Below, in pieces: positions 1 to 9,126 of a stretch of 64,000 nucleotides of DNA. Origin of the DNA: Qipengyuania flavescens. Lineage in GTDB: Bacteria; Pseudomonadota; Alphaproteobacteria; Sphingomonadales; Sphingomonadaceae. The notes beneath the pieces were generated by a model that did no database searches, was not told the origin of the DNA, and saw only the letters and a list, made by a program, of their open reading frames with translations. Numbering within the stretch: position 1 is the first letter of the stretch; every line of letters starts with the position of its first letter. The stretch covers positions 372,001 through 436,000 of the forward strand of contig NZ_JARULD010000002.1 of assembly GCF_029688735.1 (NCBI RefSeq). The letters are read 5' to 3'. A program made the translations under genes and the position numbers.

Positions 1-672
1 TCGGCTCTCGCCGCTCTCGAAGGTCGCGACGAGGAAATCGGCGAAAACAGCATCAAGGAACTGATGGCTGCCGTCGACGAATACATCCCGACTCCGGATC
101 GTCCGGTCGACAAGCCCTTCCTGATGCCGATCGAAGACGTGTTCTCGATCTCGGGTCGCGGTACGGTTGTCACCGGCCGTGTCGAAACCGGCGTCGTGAA
201 TGTTGGCGACGAAGTCGAAATCGTCGGCATCAAGGACACCAGCAAAACGACCGTCACCGGCGTCGAAATGTTCCGCAAGCTGCTCGATCGCGGTGAAGCC
301 GGCGACAACATCGGTGCACTGATCCGCGGCGTCGGCCGTGAAGACGTCGAGCGTGGCCAGGTCCTGGCGAAGCCCGGTTCGGTTACGCCGCACACCGAGT
401 TCAGCGCTGAAGTCTACGTCCTGTCGAAGGACGAAGGCGGCCGTCACACGCCGTTCTTCGCGAACTATCGTCCGCAGTTCTACTTCCGCACCACCGACGT
501 CACCGGCGAAGTGATCCTTCCCGAAGGCACGGAAATGGTGATGCCGGGCGACAACGTGACCATCTCGGTCAAGCTGATCGCTCCGATCGCCATGGACGAA
601 GGTTTGCGCTTCGCTATCCGCGAAGGCGGCCGCACCGTCGGCTCGGGCGTGGTTGCTTCGATCCAGAAGTAA
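1..672 (+). CDS. tuf: Elongation factor Tu (C-terminal part, runs in from the left edge)
   Basis: EF-Tu carries aminoacyl-tRNA to the ribosomal A site as a GTP complex in the cytoplasm. The frame is open from base 1 and ends in TAA at 670-672, so only the last 223 residues are present; the start and most of the GTPase domain lie upstream. Visible are the end of the G domain (SALAALEG) and beta-barrel domains 2 and 3, including the highly conserved [18 protein letters not shown] stretch. A usual EF-Tu is about 396 residues, so roughly 173 are missing. It sits immediately before the S10 operon, the common alphaproteobacterial order (fusA-tuf-rpsJ), and is followed by a hairpin. Confidence 0.98.
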   Translation, partial: SALAALEGRDEEIGENSIKELMAAVDEYIPTPDRPVDKPFLMPIEDVFSISGRGTVVTGRVETGVVNVGDEVEIVGIKDTSKTTVTGVEMFRKLLDRGEAGDNIGALIRGVGREDVERGQVLAKPGSVTPHTEFSAEVYVLSKDEGGRHTPFFANYRPQFYFRTTDVTGEVILPEGTEMVMPGDNVTISVKLIAPIAMDEGLRFAIREGGRTVGSGVVASIQK

Positions 673-690
673 GTCGCAAACGACAAAGCA

Positions 691-722
691 GGGCCTGTCC
701 TTCCTTCGGGGAGGGCGGGCCC
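691..722 (+). terminator. Stem-loop after tuf
   Basis: A 14-bp stem (691-704 with 709-722, two G-U pairs) closed by a TTCG tetraloop begins 18 bases after the tuf stop codon. The tail (TTCGCTATTT) is only moderately T-rich, so it could be a terminator or a 3'-end stabiliser that separates tuf from the S10 operon. Confidence 0.6.
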
Positions 723-810
723 TTCGCTATTTATGAGGGCGAATGGCGGAATGTGATGCACGTTTCGTCGTCTCCCGGAACCGCGCAGCGAAATGCACGG
801 ATTTCGGGGG

Positions 811-839
811 TTGTCAGATCGGGGTCTCCCCCGTATATG
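811..839 (+). promoter_or_regulatory. Candidate sigma-70-type promoter of the S10 operon
   Basis: TTGTCA at 811-816 is followed, after exactly 17 bases, by TATATG at 834-839. The pair lies in the gap between tuf and rpsJ, about 155 bases before the rpsJ start, so it would give a long leader that contains the hairpin at 882-934. The call rests on consensus matching only; no transcription start is known. Confidence 0.45.
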
Positions 840-881
840 CGCGCCCACAGGCAGGGATTCGTCTCCGCCAACCCAATTCAG

Positions 882-934
882 AAAGGCCGCCCGCTGCGGG
901 AAACCGGGCATAGCGGGGCCGGCCTTTGTTTTTT
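882..934 (+). terminator. Terminator-like hairpin in the rpsJ leader (possible attenuator)
   Basis: AAAGGCC at 882-888 pairs with GGCCTTT at 921-927, and CCCGCT at 890-895 can pair with AGCGGG at 912-917 above it. The stem is followed by G and six T residues, the form of an intrinsic terminator. It lies 61 bases upstream of rpsJ and downstream of a plausible promoter, so it may attenuate the S10 operon. It could instead simply end transcription arriving from tuf. Confidence 0.55.
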
Positions 935-995
935 GAGGGTTGCCCAAATTTTCGGATGAAGGCGGCCCTTTGGCTCTTTCGCATCGGTGTAGGTA

Positions 996-1307
996 ATGGA
1001 AGCTCAGAATATCCGCATTCGCCTCAAGGCGTTCGACCATCGCGTTCTCGACCAGGCAACTGGCGAAATCGCAGAAACCGCACGTCGTACGGGTGCCCTT
1101 ATTCGTGGTCCCATTCCCATGCCGACGCGCATCGAGAAGTTCACCGTGAACCGCGGCCCGCACATCGACAAGAAGTCGCGCGAGCAGTTCGAGGTGCGCA
1201 CCTACAAGCGGCTGCTCGACATCGTGCAGCCCAACGCCCAGACCGTCGACGCGCTGATGAAGCTCGACCTCGCGGCTGGCGTCAATGTCGAGATCAAGCT
1301 CGCTTAA
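996..1307 (+). CDS. rpsJ: 30S ribosomal protein S10
   Basis: S10 is a small-subunit head protein and, as NusE, also joins the NusB antitermination complex. The 103-residue product has the normal family length. It opens with [15 protein letters not shown] and contains the conserved [15 protein letters not shown] loop (residues about 30-44) and RTYKRLLDI near the C-terminal half. It is the first gene of the S10 operon here and follows a long leader with a promoter candidate and a terminator-like hairpin. A 246-base structured gap separates it from rplC, which is unusual because most other genes of the operon abut or overlap. Confidence 0.98.
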   Translation: MEAQNIRIRLKAFDHRVLDQATGEIAETARRTGALIRGPIPMPTRIEKFTVNRGPHIDKKSREQFEVRTYKRLLDIVQPNAQTVDALMKLDLAAGVNVEIKLA

Positions 1308-1553
1308 CTCGGCTACGTCCCCGGCAGGACGTTAAATCGACCGGAAGTTCAGGGGCGCTCGATAGCCCCGCCCGATCTTCGGATCTGGCAAGACATCGGG
1401 ATACCGCCGGATTTTATCCGGGTCTGCGTCCCCCGTCTCGCTCTCCAGGGCTTCGGCCACGGATGGCACTCAGCCCGGACGGGGCGACGCATCATGAAAC
1501 GGGCTGGCAAGCACGCGGGATGGGCCCGTGTGCCTCTGTGTTAGGAGTTTACG
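1308..1553 (+). promoter_or_regulatory. Structured rpsJ-rplC gap (candidate r-protein leader)
   Basis: This 246-base gap lies inside an otherwise tightly packed operon and contains several short helices. GGGGC 1352-1356 pairs with GCCCC 1365-1369. CCCGAT 1371-1376 pairs with ATCGGG 1395-1400, competing with a GATC-TTCG-GATC tetraloop at 1374-1385. CCGGAT 1407-1412 pairs with ATCCGG 1416-1421, and ACGGGC 1499-1504 with GCCCGT 1524-1529. A good ribosome binding site (TTAGGAG, 1541-1547) follows. The arrangement suggests a cis-acting RNA that controls rplC onward, but no known leader family is recognised. Confidence 0.35.
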
Positions 1554-2435
1554 ATGCGCACAGGCGTTATCGCAAAGAAAGTCGGGATGACCCGCCTCTT
1601 CCAAGAGGACGGTCGGCACGTGCCGGTCACCGTTCTCGCGCTGGAAGATTGCCAGGTGACTGCCCACCGCACTGCCGATCGCGATGGCTATTTCGCGGTC
1701 CAGGTCGGTTCGGGTGAAGCCAAGCAGAAGAACGTCAACAAGCCGCAGCGCGAAGCCTTTGCCAAGGCAGAGGTTCCGCTCAAGATGAAGGTTGCCGAAT
1801 TCCGCGTCGACACCGAGGAAGGTCTGCTTCCGGTCGGTGCCCGCATTTCGGCAGAGCACTTCATCGCCGGCCAGAAGGTCGACATCACCGGCCACACTCA
1901 GGGTAAGGGCTTTGCCGGCGCCATGAAGCGTTGGGGCTTCGGCGGTTTGCGCGCCACCCACGGTGTCTCGATCTCGCACCGTTCGCACGGTTCGACGGGT
2001 AACCGCCAGGATCCGGGCCGCGTGTTCAAGGGCAAGAAGATGGCCGGCCATATGGGCGACCGTCAGCGTACCCAGCAGAACCTCGAAATCGTCCGCACCG
2101 ACGCCGATCGCGGCCTGCTCTTCGTCAAGGGCTCGGTCCCGGGCGCGAAGAACGGCTGGCTGCTCGTCAAGGATGCGGTGAAGGTCAAGCATGACGAACT
2201 GCCGTTCCCGGGTGTGATGTATCGCAACCGTGAAGAGTTCGAGCACGACGAAGCCGCTCCCGGTCTGGTCGAAAGCGCGGCCGAATCCGAAGTCGGCACC
2301 GAAGTTTCGCCCGAGCAGCAGGAAAAGCTGATGCAGCAGCAGGATGCTGGTGCGGATGCCGAAACCGGCGCAGCCGAAGACAACAGCACCACGCCGAGCG
2401 TCGACAAGGACGCCGGCGAGAACAAGGAGGGCTGA
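1554..2435 (+). CDS. rplC: 50S ribosomal protein L3 with long acidic C-terminal tail
   Basis: L3 is one of the first large-subunit proteins to bind 23S rRNA and reaches the peptidyl transferase centre. The product starts [16 protein letters not shown] and carries the family core, including [27 protein letters not shown] and [12 protein letters not shown]. At 293 residues it is far longer than the usual 205-220. From about residue 225 the sequence becomes a low-complexity tail rich in Glu, Ala, Gln and Asp that ends the protein. GGAG of the rplC ribosome binding site sits about 6 bases before the ATG. rplD follows after 3 bases. Confidence 0.97.
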   Translation: MRTGVIAKKVGMTRLFQEDGRHVPVTVLALEDCQVTAHRTADRDGYFAVQVGSGEAKQKNVNKPQREAFAKAEVPLKMKVAEFRVDTEEGLLPVGARISAEHFIAGQKVDITGHTQGKGFAGAMKRWGFGGLRATHGVSISHRSHGSTGNRQDPGRVFKGKKMAGHMGDRQRTQQNLEIVRTDADRGLLFVKGSVPGAKNGWLLVKDAVKVKHDELPFPGVMYRNREEFEHDEAAPGLVESAAESEVGTEVSPEQQEKLMQQQDAGADAETGAAEDNSTTPSVDKDAGENKEG

Positions 2436-2438
2436 TCC

Positions 2439-3062
2439 GTGAAGGTGAAGGTCCAAAAAATCGACGGCAAGGCGTCGGGCGACATCGAGCTCAACGACGA
2501 CGTGTTCGGGGTCGAGCCGCGTGCCGACATCCTGCACCGCGTCGTGACGTGGCAGCTCGAGAACCGCCGCGGCACCGCCCGCCCGACGCGCGAGCGTTCG
2601 GACGTTGCCCGCACCGGCAAGAAGTGGGGTCGCCAGAAGGGCGGCGGCACGGCTCGCCACGGCGATCGCGGCGCTCCGATCTTCATCGGCGGCGGCAAGG
2701 CTCACGGTGCGCGCAAGCGTGACTTCGAGCAGTCGCTGAACAAGAAGATCCGTGCACTCGGCCTCAAGATGGCCCTGTCGAGCAAGGCGAAGGACGGTCT
2801 GATCGTTGTCGACAGCCTCGAGCTCGAGGACGCCAAGACCAAGGCGCTCAAGGGTCACTTCGACAAGAATGGCTGGGGCGGCAAGGTCCTCGTCATCGAC
2901 GGCGAAAGCGTGAACGACGGCTTCAAGAAGGCCGCTGGCAACCTGCCGGGCGTCAATGTCCTGCCGGCCATGGGCGCGAACGTCTACGACATCCTGAAGC
3001 ACGACACGCTCGTCCTCACCAAGGACGCGGTCGAGAAGCTGGAGGGCCGTTTCAATGGCTAA
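2439..3062 (+). CDS. rplD: 50S ribosomal protein L4
   Basis: L4 binds domain I of 23S rRNA and lines the peptide exit tunnel; in gammaproteobacteria it also represses its own S10 operon. The product is 207 residues, the usual length. It begins at a GTG 3 bases after the rplC stop, preceded by AAGGAGG (2424-2430). The tunnel-loop segment [20 protein letters not shown] is present near residues 45-64, followed by the Gly-rich [14 protein letters not shown]. The end overlaps the rplW start by 8 bases, indicating translational coupling. Confidence 0.98.
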   Translation: MKVKVQKIDGKASGDIELNDDVFGVEPRADILHRVVTWQLENRRGTARPTRERSDVARTGKKWGRQKGGGTARHGDRGAPIFIGGGKAHGARKRDFEQSLNKKIRALGLKMALSSKAKDGLIVVDSLELEDAKTKALKGHFDKNGWGGKVLVIDGESVNDGFKKAAGNLPGVNVLPAMGANVYDILKHDTLVLTKDAVEKLEGRFNG

Positions 3063-3363
3063 GAAGCAGGAAGTAGCCGCACGTCACTACGACGTCGTGC
3101 TCGCACCGCACATCACCGAAAAGTCGACGCTGGCTTCCGAGCACAATGCCGTCGTCTTCAAGGTAGCGAACGATGCCACCAAGCCGCAGATCAAGGAAGC
3201 CGTCGAGGCGATCTTCGATGTCAGCGTCACCGGCGTCAACACGATCAACGTGAAGGGCAAGACCAAGCGCTGGAAGGGCAAGCCCTACAAGCGCAACGAC
3301 CTGAAGAAGGCCGTGGTCACCCTGAAGGACGGCGATTCCATCGACGTCACCAGCGGTATCTGA
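3055..3363 (+). CDS. rplW: 50S ribosomal protein L23
   Basis: L23 lies at the tunnel exit and is the docking site for trigger factor and the signal recognition particle. The 102-residue product includes [15 protein letters not shown] near the N-terminus and the basic [20 protein letters not shown] segment. It starts inside the last codons of rplD and ends 14 bases before rplB, whose binding site (AGGGGCTAGGGAA) lies in the gap. Length and order are standard for the S10 operon. Confidence 0.98.
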   Translation: MAKKQEVAARHYDVVLAPHITEKSTLASEHNAVVFKVANDATKPQIKEAVEAIFDVSVTGVNTINVKGKTKRWKGKPYKRNDLKKAVVTLKDGDSIDVTSGI

Positions 3364-3377
3364 GGGGCTAGGGAACA

Positions 3378-4214
3378 ATGGCACTCAAGAACTACAAACC
3401 CACGAGCCCGGGCCGTCGCGGCCTGATCCTCGTCGACAAGTCGGGCCTCTACAAGGGCAAGCCGGTCAAGTCGCTCGTCGAAGGCAAGCGCAAGACCGGT
3501 GGTCGCAACAACAAGGGCCACGTCACTTCGCGCGGCATGGCCGGCGGCCACAAGCAGAAGTACCGCTACGTCGACTTCAAGCGTCGCAAGTGGGACGTCG
3601 AAGGCACGGTCGAGCGGCTCGAGTACGACCCGAACCGCACGGCATTCATCGCGCTCGTCAAGTATGACGATGGCGAGTTGGCCTATATTCTCGCTCCGCA
3701 GCGTCTGGCTGTCGGCGACAAGGTGATCGCGGCCGAGAAGGCCGACACTAAGCCCGGCAACGCCATGCTGCTCGGCCAGATGCCGGTTGGCACGATCTGC
3801 CACAACGTGGAAATGAAGCCGGGCAAGGGCGGCCAGATCGCCCGCGCTGCAGGCTCCTACGTCCAGCTGGTCGGTCGTGACCGCGGCATGGTCATCGTCC
3901 GTCTCAACAGCGGCGAGCAGCGTTACCTGCGCGCCGACTGCATGGGCACTGTCGGTGCCGTGTCGAACCCGGACAACCAGAACCAGAACCTGGGCAAGGC
4001 CGGTCGTCGTCGCTGGATGGGCATCAAGCCGCTGACGCGCGGTGTCGCCAAGAACCCGGTCGACCACCCGCACGGCGGTGGTGAAGGCCGCACCAGCGGT
4101 GGTCGTCACCCGGTCACTCCGTGGGGCAAGCCGACCAAGGGCGCCCGTACCCGCAAGAACAAGCAGACGGACAAGATGATCATCCGTTCGCGGCACGCGA
4201 AGAAGAAGAGGTAA
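3378..4214 (+). CDS. rplB: 50S ribosomal protein L2
   Basis: L2 is a primary 23S rRNA-binding protein needed for subunit joining and peptidyl transferase function. The 278-residue product matches the family length. It starts [15 protein letters not shown] and shows the RNA-binding core [19 protein letters not shown] and the near-universal [20 protein letters not shown] motif close to the C-terminus, which includes the histidine important for peptidyl transfer. It is followed by a Lys/Arg-rich tail. rpsS starts 6 bases after the stop codon. Confidence 0.99.
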   Translation: MALKNYKPTSPGRRGLILVDKSGLYKGKPVKSLVEGKRKTGGRNNKGHVTSRGMAGGHKQKYRYVDFKRRKWDVEGTVERLEYDPNRTAFIALVKYDDGELAYILAPQRLAVGDKVIAAEKADTKPGNAMLLGQMPVGTICHNVEMKPGKGGQIARAAGSYVQLVGRDRGMVIVRLNSGEQRYLRADCMGTVGAVSNPDNQNQNLGKAGRRRWMGIKPLTRGVAKNPVDHPHGGGEGRTSGGRHPVTPWGKPTKGARTRKNKQTDKMIIRSRHAKKKR

Positions 4215-4220
4215 TCGGAC

Positions 4221-4496
4221 ATGGCACGTTCCGTCTGGAAAGGTCCGTTCGTCGAACTCAGCCTTCTGAAGAAGGCTCAGGAAGCTCAGGATGTAAGCAA
4301 TGCGAAGCCGATCAAGACCTGGTCGCGTCGCTCCACCATCCTGCCCGACTTCGTCGGCCTGACGTTCAACGTCTACAACGGTCACAAGTTCATCCCGGTC
4401 TCCGTCTCGGAAGAGATGGTCGGCCACAAGCTCGGCGAATTCGCGCCGACCCGGACCTTCCCGGGTCACGCCGCCGACAAGAAGGGTAAGCGCTGA
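4221..4496 (+). CDS. rpsS: 30S ribosomal protein S19
   Basis: S19 forms the head of the small subunit with S13 and touches the A-site finger of 23S rRNA. The 91-residue product starts [18 protein letters not shown] and contains [22 protein letters not shown] and the conserved [15 protein letters not shown], all family signatures. The TGA stop overlaps the ATG of rplV (TGATG, 1-base overlap), so the two are translated together. Confidence 0.98.
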   Translation: MARSVWKGPFVELSLLKKAQEAQDVSNAKPIKTWSRRSTILPDFVGLTFNVYNGHKFIPVSVSEEMVGHKLGEFAPTRTFPGHAADKKGKR

Positions 4497-4873
4497 TGAG
4501 CAAGCAGAAAGCTCCGCGCCGCGTCGCCGATAACGAGGCCCTGGCTGTGGGTACCACGATCCGTGGTTCGGCCCAGAAGCTCAACCTCGTTGCCGAACTG
4601 ATCCGCGGCAAGAAGGCCGAAGAGGCCCTCAACATCCTCGCCTTCTCCAAGAAGGCCATGGCGAAGGATGCCACGAAGGTGCTCGCTTCGGCGATCGCCA
4701 ATGCGGAAAACAACCACAACCTCGATGTCGACGCTCTGGTCGTTGCCGAGGCTTCGGTGGGCAAGTCGATCACCATGAAGCGCTTCCATACGCGCGGTCG
4801 TGGCAAGTCGACGCGCATCCTGAAGCCGTTCAGCCGCCTGCGCATCGTCGTCCGCGAGCAGGAAGAGGCGTAA
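4496..4873 (+). CDS. rplV: 50S ribosomal protein L22
   Basis: L22 interacts with all domains of 23S rRNA and its hairpin narrows the nascent peptide tunnel. The 125-residue product contains [25 protein letters not shown] in its N-terminal half, and the C-terminal [20 protein letters not shown] stretch matches the tunnel hairpin. It overlaps rpsS by one base and is separated from rpsC by one base, the usual tight packing. Confidence 0.97.
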   Translation: MSKQKAPRRVADNEALAVGTTIRGSAQKLNLVAELIRGKKAEEALNILAFSKKAMAKDATKVLASAIANAENNHNLDVDALVVAEASVGKSITMKRFHTRGRGKSTRILKPFSRLRIVVREQEEA

Positions 4874-4874
4874 G

Positions 4875-5570
4875 ATGGGCCAGAAGAGCAATCCGATCGG
4901 TCTGCGCCTGCAGATCAACCGCACCTGGGACAGCCGCTGGTACGCCGAAGGGCGCGACTATGCCAAGCTGCTCAGCGAGGACATCGAAATCCGCAAGTTC
5001 ATCCTCGAGAACGCTGCCCAGGCCGCGATCTCGAAGGTGGTCATCGAGCGTCCGGCCAAGCTGTGCCGCATCTCGATCTACGCGGCCCGCCCCGGTGTGA
5101 TCATCGGCAAGAAGGGCGCGGACATCGAAAAGCTGCGCACCAAGCTGTCGCAGATGACCGAAAGCGAAGTGAAGCTGAACATCGTTGAGATCCGCAAGCC
5201 GGAAATCGACGCCAAGCTCGTCGCCCAGGGCATCGCCGACCAGCTGATTCGCCGCGTCGCCTTCCGCCGCGCCATGAAGCGCGCCGTGCAGTCGGCTCTC
5301 CGCCTCGGCGCGGAAGGCATCAAGATCGTCTGCGGCGGTCGTCTCGGCGGCGCTGAGATCGCCCGTGTCGAATGGTATCGCGAAGGTCGCGTTCCGCTGC
5401 ACACGTTGCGCGCCAACGTTGACTATGCGGAAGCCGAAGCGCTCACCGCCTACGGGATCATCGGCATCAAGTGCTGGATCTTCAAGGGCGAGATTCTGGC
5501 GCACGACCCGACCGCTCAGGACCGCCTGATGATGGAAGCCCAGACCTCTGGCGTCCGTCCGGCGCGCTGA
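4875..5570 (+). CDS. rpsC: 30S ribosomal protein S3
   Basis: S3 sits at the mRNA entry channel of the small subunit and contributes to unwinding of mRNA structure. The 231-residue product begins [16 protein letters not shown]. It carries the KH RNA-binding motif [16 protein letters not shown] around residues 74-89 and the C-terminal domain marker [17 protein letters not shown]. Length is normal for alphaproteobacteria. The start follows the rplV stop by one base. Confidence 0.98.
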   Translation: MGQKSNPIGLRLQINRTWDSRWYAEGRDYAKLLSEDIEIRKFILENAAQAAISKVVIERPAKLCRISIYAARPGVIIGKKGADIEKLRTKLSQMTESEVKLNIVEIRKPEIDAKLVAQGIADQLIRRVAFRRAMKRAVQSALRLGAEGIKIVCGGRLGGAEIARVEWYREGRVPLHTLRANVDYAEAEALTAYGIIGIKCWIFKGEILAHDPTAQDRLMMEAQTSGVRPAR

Positions 5571-5591
5571 TTGCAGGATTAGGAAAGAACC

Positions 5592-6026
5592 ATGCTGCAA
5601 CCGAAGAAAACCAAGTACCGCAAGGCGTTCAAGGGCAAGATCCATGGCAACGCCAAGGGCGGCACCACGCTGAACTTCGGGTCCTATGGCCTGAAGGCGC
5701 TGGAACCCGAGCGGATTACCGCTCGTCAGATCGAAGCGGCTCGCCGCGCGATCACGCGCCACATCAAGCGTCAGGGCCGTCTCTGGATCCGCGTCTTCCC
5801 GGATGTGCCGGTATCGAAGAAGCCTGCCGAAGTCCGTCAGGGTAAAGGCAAGGGTTCGGTCGAATACTGGGCCGCTCGCGTGAAGCCGGGCCGCATCCTG
5901 TTCGAACTGGACGGCGTTGCCGGCCCGCTGGCCGCCGAAGCGTTCAGCCGTGCGGCGATGAAGCTGCCGATCAAGACCAAGGTCGTTGCCCGCCTGGGCG
6001 ATGAATCTCACCTGGGAGGCGAATGA
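5592..6026 (+). CDS. rplP: 50S ribosomal protein L16
   Basis: L16 binds near the A-site tRNA elbow on the large subunit and organises the peptidyl transferase region. The 144-residue product starts [19 protein letters not shown]. It contains [21 protein letters not shown] and the [21 protein letters not shown] stretch typical of L16. AGGATTAGGAA upstream supplies the ribosome binding site. The end overlaps rpmC. Confidence 0.98.
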   Translation: MLQPKKTKYRKAFKGKIHGNAKGGTTLNFGSYGLKALEPERITARQIEAARRAITRHIKRQGRLWIRVFPDVPVSKKPAEVRQGKGKGSVEYWAARVKPGRILFELDGVAGPLAAEAFSRAAMKLPIKTKVVARLGDESHLGGE

Positions 6027-6235
6027 TGGCCAAGACCGAAGACCTGCGCCAGAAGTCGGACGACCAGCTGTCCGAAGAGCTGACGAACCTGAAGCGCGAG
6101 CAGTTCAACCTGCGCTTCCAGGCTGCGACCAACCAGCTCGAAGCCCCGGCGCGTATCCGCGAAGTCCGTCGCACGATCGCCAAGATCAAGACGCTGCAGA
6201 ACGAGCGTACGCGCTCGGCTGAAGCGAAGGCGTAA
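6026..6235 (+). CDS. rpmC: 50S ribosomal protein L29
   Basis: L29 is a small helical hairpin protein next to L23 at the tunnel exit. Two ATG codons are adjacent at 6023 and 6026. The second is preferred because GGAGG (6014-6018) then sits 7 bases away rather than 4, giving [19 protein letters not shown]. The product is 69 residues, with the conserved LKREQFNLRFQAATNQL and RRTIAKIKT segments. It overlaps the rplP stop codon. Confidence 0.96.
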   Translation: MAKTEDLRQKSDDQLSEELTNLKREQFNLRFQAATNQLEAPARIREVRRTIAKIKTLQNERTRSAEAKA

Positions 6236-6245
6236 GGAGTAGACC

Positions 6246-6536
6246 ATGCCCAAGCGTATTCTGATCGGGACCGTCACCTCCGACAAGACCGACAAGACCG
6301 TGACCGTGCTCGTCGAGCGCAAGGTGAAGCACCCGCTCTACGGGAAGATCATCCGCCGCTCGAAGAAGTACCATGCCCACGACGAGAACAACGAGTACAC
6401 GCTCGGTGATGTCGTGCGCATCGAAGAAACCAAGCCGATCTCGAAGACCAAGACCTGGATGGTCAAGGACCGCGTGACGGCCGGTGGCACCCAGGCTGTC
6501 GAGGCCGACCTCGAAGTCGAAGCCGCCAGCAACTGA
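6246..6536 (+). CDS. rpsQ: 30S ribosomal protein S17
   Basis: S17 is an OB-fold protein that binds helix 11 of 16S rRNA early in assembly. The 96-residue product begins [21 protein letters not shown]. It contains [20 protein letters not shown], the family core. The last 15 residues, rich in Glu, Ala and Val, extend slightly beyond the shortest homologues. AAGGAG upstream of the start is a good binding site. A 57-base gap follows before rplN. Confidence 0.97.
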   Translation: MPKRILIGTVTSDKTDKTVTVLVERKVKHPLYGKIIRRSKKYHAHDENNEYTLGDVVRIEETKPISKTKTWMVKDRVTAGGTQAVEADLEVEAASN

Positions 6537-6593
6537 CGTATTAGGAACTGCCGGGCAGCTGTCCCGGCAAGCCAGTGAGAAGGAACCGGATCG

Positions 6594-6962
6594 ATGATCC
6601 AGATGCAATCCAATCTCGACGTCGCGGACAACAGCGGCGCCAAGCGCGTCCAGTGCATCAAGGTACTGGGCGGCTCGAAGCGCCGCACTGCGTCCGTGGG
6701 CGACGTGATCGTGGTTTCCGTGAAGGAAGCTCAGCCGCGCACCAAGGTGAAGAAGGGCGATGTCCATCGCGCCGTCATCGTGCGTACTAAGAAGGACGTG
6801 CGCCGCCCCGACGGCAGCGTGATCCGCTTCGACAGCAATGCCGCAGTGCTCGTGAACAAGAGCGAAGAGCCGATCGGCACCCGTATCTTCGGCCCAGTGG
6901 TCCGCGAACTGCGCGGCCGCGGCTTCATGAAGATCATCAGCCTAGCTCCGGAGGTGCTGTAA
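6594..6962 (+). CDS. rplN: 50S ribosomal protein L14
   Basis: L14 binds 23S rRNA at the subunit interface and is the docking site of RsfS. The 122-residue product is the exact family length. It starts [20 protein letters not shown] and contains the [20 protein letters not shown] core and the C-terminal [19 protein letters not shown]. The stop overlaps the ATG of rplX by one base (TAATG). The upstream AGAAGGAA is its ribosome binding site. Confidence 0.98.
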   Translation: MIQMQSNLDVADNSGAKRVQCIKVLGGSKRRTASVGDVIVVSVKEAQPRTKVKKGDVHRAVIVRTKKDVRRPDGSVIRFDSNAAVLVNKSEEPIGTRIFGPVVRELRGRGFMKIISLAPEVL

Positions 6963-7282
6963 TGGCTTCCGCAAAGATCAAGAAGGGTGACAGCGTCGTC
7001 GTCCTGTCCGGCAAGGACAAGGGCAAGACCGGCACCGTCGCGAAGGTCATGCCGAAGGAAGGCAAGATCGTCGTCGAGGGCGTCAACGTGGCAGCGCGTC
7101 ACCGCAAGCCGGCGCAGCAGAACCCGCAGGGCGGTATCGATCGCTTCGAAGCGCCGATGCCGATCAGCAAGGTTGCTGTTGCAGACCCGAAGGATGGCAA
7201 GCCCACCCGCGTCCGTTTCGAAGAGAAGGACGGCAAGAAGGTGCGTATTGCCGTGAAGAGTGGGGAGACCATCGATGGCTGA
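6962..7282 (+). CDS. rplX: 50S ribosomal protein L24
   Basis: L24 starts large-subunit assembly by binding the 5' end of 23S rRNA. The 106-residue product begins [24 protein letters not shown], the KOW motif that defines the family, followed by [14 protein letters not shown]. It begins in the stop codon of rplN and overlaps the rplE start by 8 bases. AGGAGG-like bases at the end of rplN serve as its binding site. Confidence 0.98.
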   Translation: MASAKIKKGDSVVVLSGKDKGKTGTVAKVMPKEGKIVVEGVNVAARHRKPAQQNPQGGIDRFEAPMPISKVAVADPKDGKPTRVRFEEKDGKKVRIAVKSGETIDG

Positions 7283-7853
7283 TTACACCCCCCGCATGAA
7301 GCAGAAGTTCGAAGACCAGATCGTCAAGGCGATGACCGAGAAGTTCGGTTACAAGAATCGCCTCGAAGTTCCGAAGCTCGAAAAGATCACGCTCAACATG
7401 GGTGTGGGCGAGGCGAGCCAGGACAAGAAGAAGGTCCAGACTGCTGCCGAAGAAATGGCGCTGATTGCCGGCCAGAAGCCCGTCATCACCAAGGCGAAGA
7501 AGTCGATCGCGCAGTTCAAGCTGCGTGAAGGCATGCCGATCGGTGCAAAGGTTACCCTGCGCCGCGATCGCATGTACGAATTTCTCGACCGCCTGGTCAC
7601 TGTCGCAATGCCGCGCATCCGCGACTTCCGTGGCCTCAACCCGAAGTCGTTCGACGGCCGTGGCAACTACGCCATGGGCCTGAAGGAACAGATCGTCTTC
7701 CCCGAAATCTCCTACGACAAGATCGAGAAGGTCCGGGGTATGGACATCATCGTAACCACGACGGCGAAGACCGACGACGAAGCTCGCGAGCTTCTGAAGC
7801 TGTTCGGTTTCCCGTTCCCGGCTGAAAAGTCGGAAGAGAAGGAGGCGGCGTGA
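7275..7853 (+). CDS. rplE: 50S ribosomal protein L5
   Basis: L5 binds 5S rRNA and contacts S13 and P-site tRNA in the central protuberance. The start at 7275 gives [15 protein letters not shown], matching the family; an upstream ATG in the same frame at 7260 would add five residues inside rplX and is not preferred. The product is 192 residues, slightly longer than the 179 of E. coli because of a Glu/Lys-rich C-terminus. It contains [15 protein letters not shown] and [18 protein letters not shown]. It overlaps rplX by 8 bases. Confidence 0.97.
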   Translation: MADYTPRMKQKFEDQIVKAMTEKFGYKNRLEVPKLEKITLNMGVGEASQDKKKVQTAAEEMALIAGQKPVITKAKKSIAQFKLREGMPIGAKVTLRRDRMYEFLDRLVTVAMPRIRDFRGLNPKSFDGRGNYAMGLKEQIVFPEISYDKIEKVRGMDIIVTTTAKTDDEARELLKLFGFPFPAEKSEEKEAA

Positions 7854-7879
7854 GCCGCTAGAAGAGGAACTTAAGTCCA

Positions 7880-8185
7880 ATGGCGAAACTGAGTTCGATC
7901 AACAAGAACGAGCGTCGCAAGAAGCTCGTCAAGCAGTATGCGGACAAGTACGCGAAGCTGAAGGCTATCGCGGACGACGAAAGCCTCGACGAGACCGAGC
8001 GCCTGATGGCGCGGCTCAAGATGGCGGAGATCCCGCGCAACGCGAACCCGACCCGGGTGCGCAACCGCTGCTCCACCACCGGCCGCCCGCGCGGCTACTA
8101 CCGCAAGTTCGGCCTGAACCGCATCGAACTGCGTGACCTTGGCAACAAGGGCCTGATTCCGGGCCTGACCAAGTCGAGCTGGTGA
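7880..8185 (+). CDS. rpsN: 30S ribosomal protein S14 (zinc-free long form)
   Basis: S14 is a late-assembling head protein of the small subunit. The 101-residue length and lack of the paired CxxC motifs mark the long, zinc-independent type usual in Proteobacteria. Conserved features are [20 protein letters not shown] and the [18 protein letters not shown] stretch at the C-terminal end. GAAGAGGAAC upstream provides the ribosome binding site, and rpsH follows after 11 bases. Confidence 0.98.
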   Translation: MAKLSSINKNERRKKLVKQYADKYAKLKAIADDESLDETERLMARLKMAEIPRNANPTRVRNRCSTTGRPRGYYRKFGLNRIELRDLGNKGLIPGLTKSSW

Positions 8186-8196
8186 GGTAAAGACAG

Positions 8197-8592
8197 ATGG
8201 CTATGACCGATCCCCTGGGTGACATGCTCACCCGCATCCGCAACGGCCAGCGCGCGAAGAAGGACAGCGTCCTGTCGCCCGCCAGCAAGCTGCGTGCAAA
8301 CGTTCTCGAAGTGCTCCAGCGCGAAGGCTACATCCGTGGCTACAGCGACGACGCTTCGGGCAAGCACCCGCAACTGCGGATCGAACTGAAGTATTTCGAG
8401 GGCGAACCTGCGATCAAGCATGTCGCTCGCGTCTCCAAGCCTGGCCGCCGCGTCTATTCGGGTTCCAAGGACCTGCCGACGATCCGCAACGGCCTCGGCA
8501 TCACCATCGTCTCGACGCCGAAGGGCGTGCTTTCCGATGCGGAAGCTCGCGCAGACAACGTCGGCGGCGAAGTGCTGGCGGAGGTGTTCTGA
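8197..8592 (+). CDS. rpsH: 30S ribosomal protein S8
   Basis: S8 binds the central domain of 16S rRNA and, in E. coli, represses the spc operon by binding rplE mRNA. The 131-residue product starts [20 protein letters not shown]. It ends with the family signature [20 protein letters not shown] followed by [11 protein letters not shown]. The stop overlaps the start of rplF by one base. Length and order are standard. Confidence 0.98.
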   Translation: MAMTDPLGDMLTRIRNGQRAKKDSVLSPASKLRANVLEVLQREGYIRGYSDDASGKHPQLRIELKYFEGEPAIKHVARVSKPGRRVYSGSKDLPTIRNGLGITIVSTPKGVLSDAEARADNVGGEVLAEVF

Positions 8593-9125
8593 TGAGCCGC
8601 ATCGGCAAGAAGCCGGTAGCGATCCCGAGCGGGGTCACTGCCAATATCGAAGGCGATACGCTGAGCGTGAAGGGCCCCAAGGGCACTCTCACCATGGGCA
8701 TGTCCGACCTGGTCGAGTACAAGCTGGAAGACGGTGAGATCGCCGTAAAGCCGGCCAACGACACCAAGGCGGCCCGCAGCCACTGGGGCATGCAGCGCAC
8801 GCTCGTGTCGAACCTGGTGGAAGGCGTGACCGAAGGCTTTTCCAAGACTCTCGAGATTTCGGGCGTCGGCTATCGTGCGCAGGCGCAGGGCAAGAAGCTC
8901 AAGCTTCAGCTCGGCTATTCGCACGACGTCGATCTCGACGTTCCCGAAGGTCTCGAAGTGAAGACCCCGGACCAGACCACCGTGGAGATTTCCGGTATCG
9001 ACAAGCAGGCCGTGGGCCAGTTTGCCGCCGAAATCCGCCGCTGGCGCAAGCCCGAGCCTTACAAGGGCAAGGGCATCAAGTACCGCGGCGAGTACATCTT
9101 CCGCAAGGAAGGGAAGAAGAAGTAA
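8592..9125 (+). CDS. rplF: 50S ribosomal protein L6
   Basis: L6 binds the sarcin-ricin loop region near the factor-binding site. The 177-residue product begins [21 protein letters not shown]. It has the duplicated fold of the family and ends with the signature [20 protein letters not shown]. It overlaps rpsH by one base and is followed after one base by rplR. Confidence 0.98.
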   Translation: MSRIGKKPVAIPSGVTANIEGDTLSVKGPKGTLTMGMSDLVEYKLEDGEIAVKPANDTKAARSHWGMQRTLVSNLVEGVTEGFSKTLEISGVGYRAQAQGKKLKLQLGYSHDVDLDVPEGLEVKTPDQTTVEISGIDKQAVGQFAAEIRRWRKPEPYKGKGIKYRGEYIFRKEGKKK

Positions 9126-9126
9126 G

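Noticed and set aside
926-1717. Plus-strand frame of 263 codons overlapping rpsJ
   Set aside because: It covers rpsJ in another frame with Arg/Pro/Ser-rich composition and ends inside rplC.
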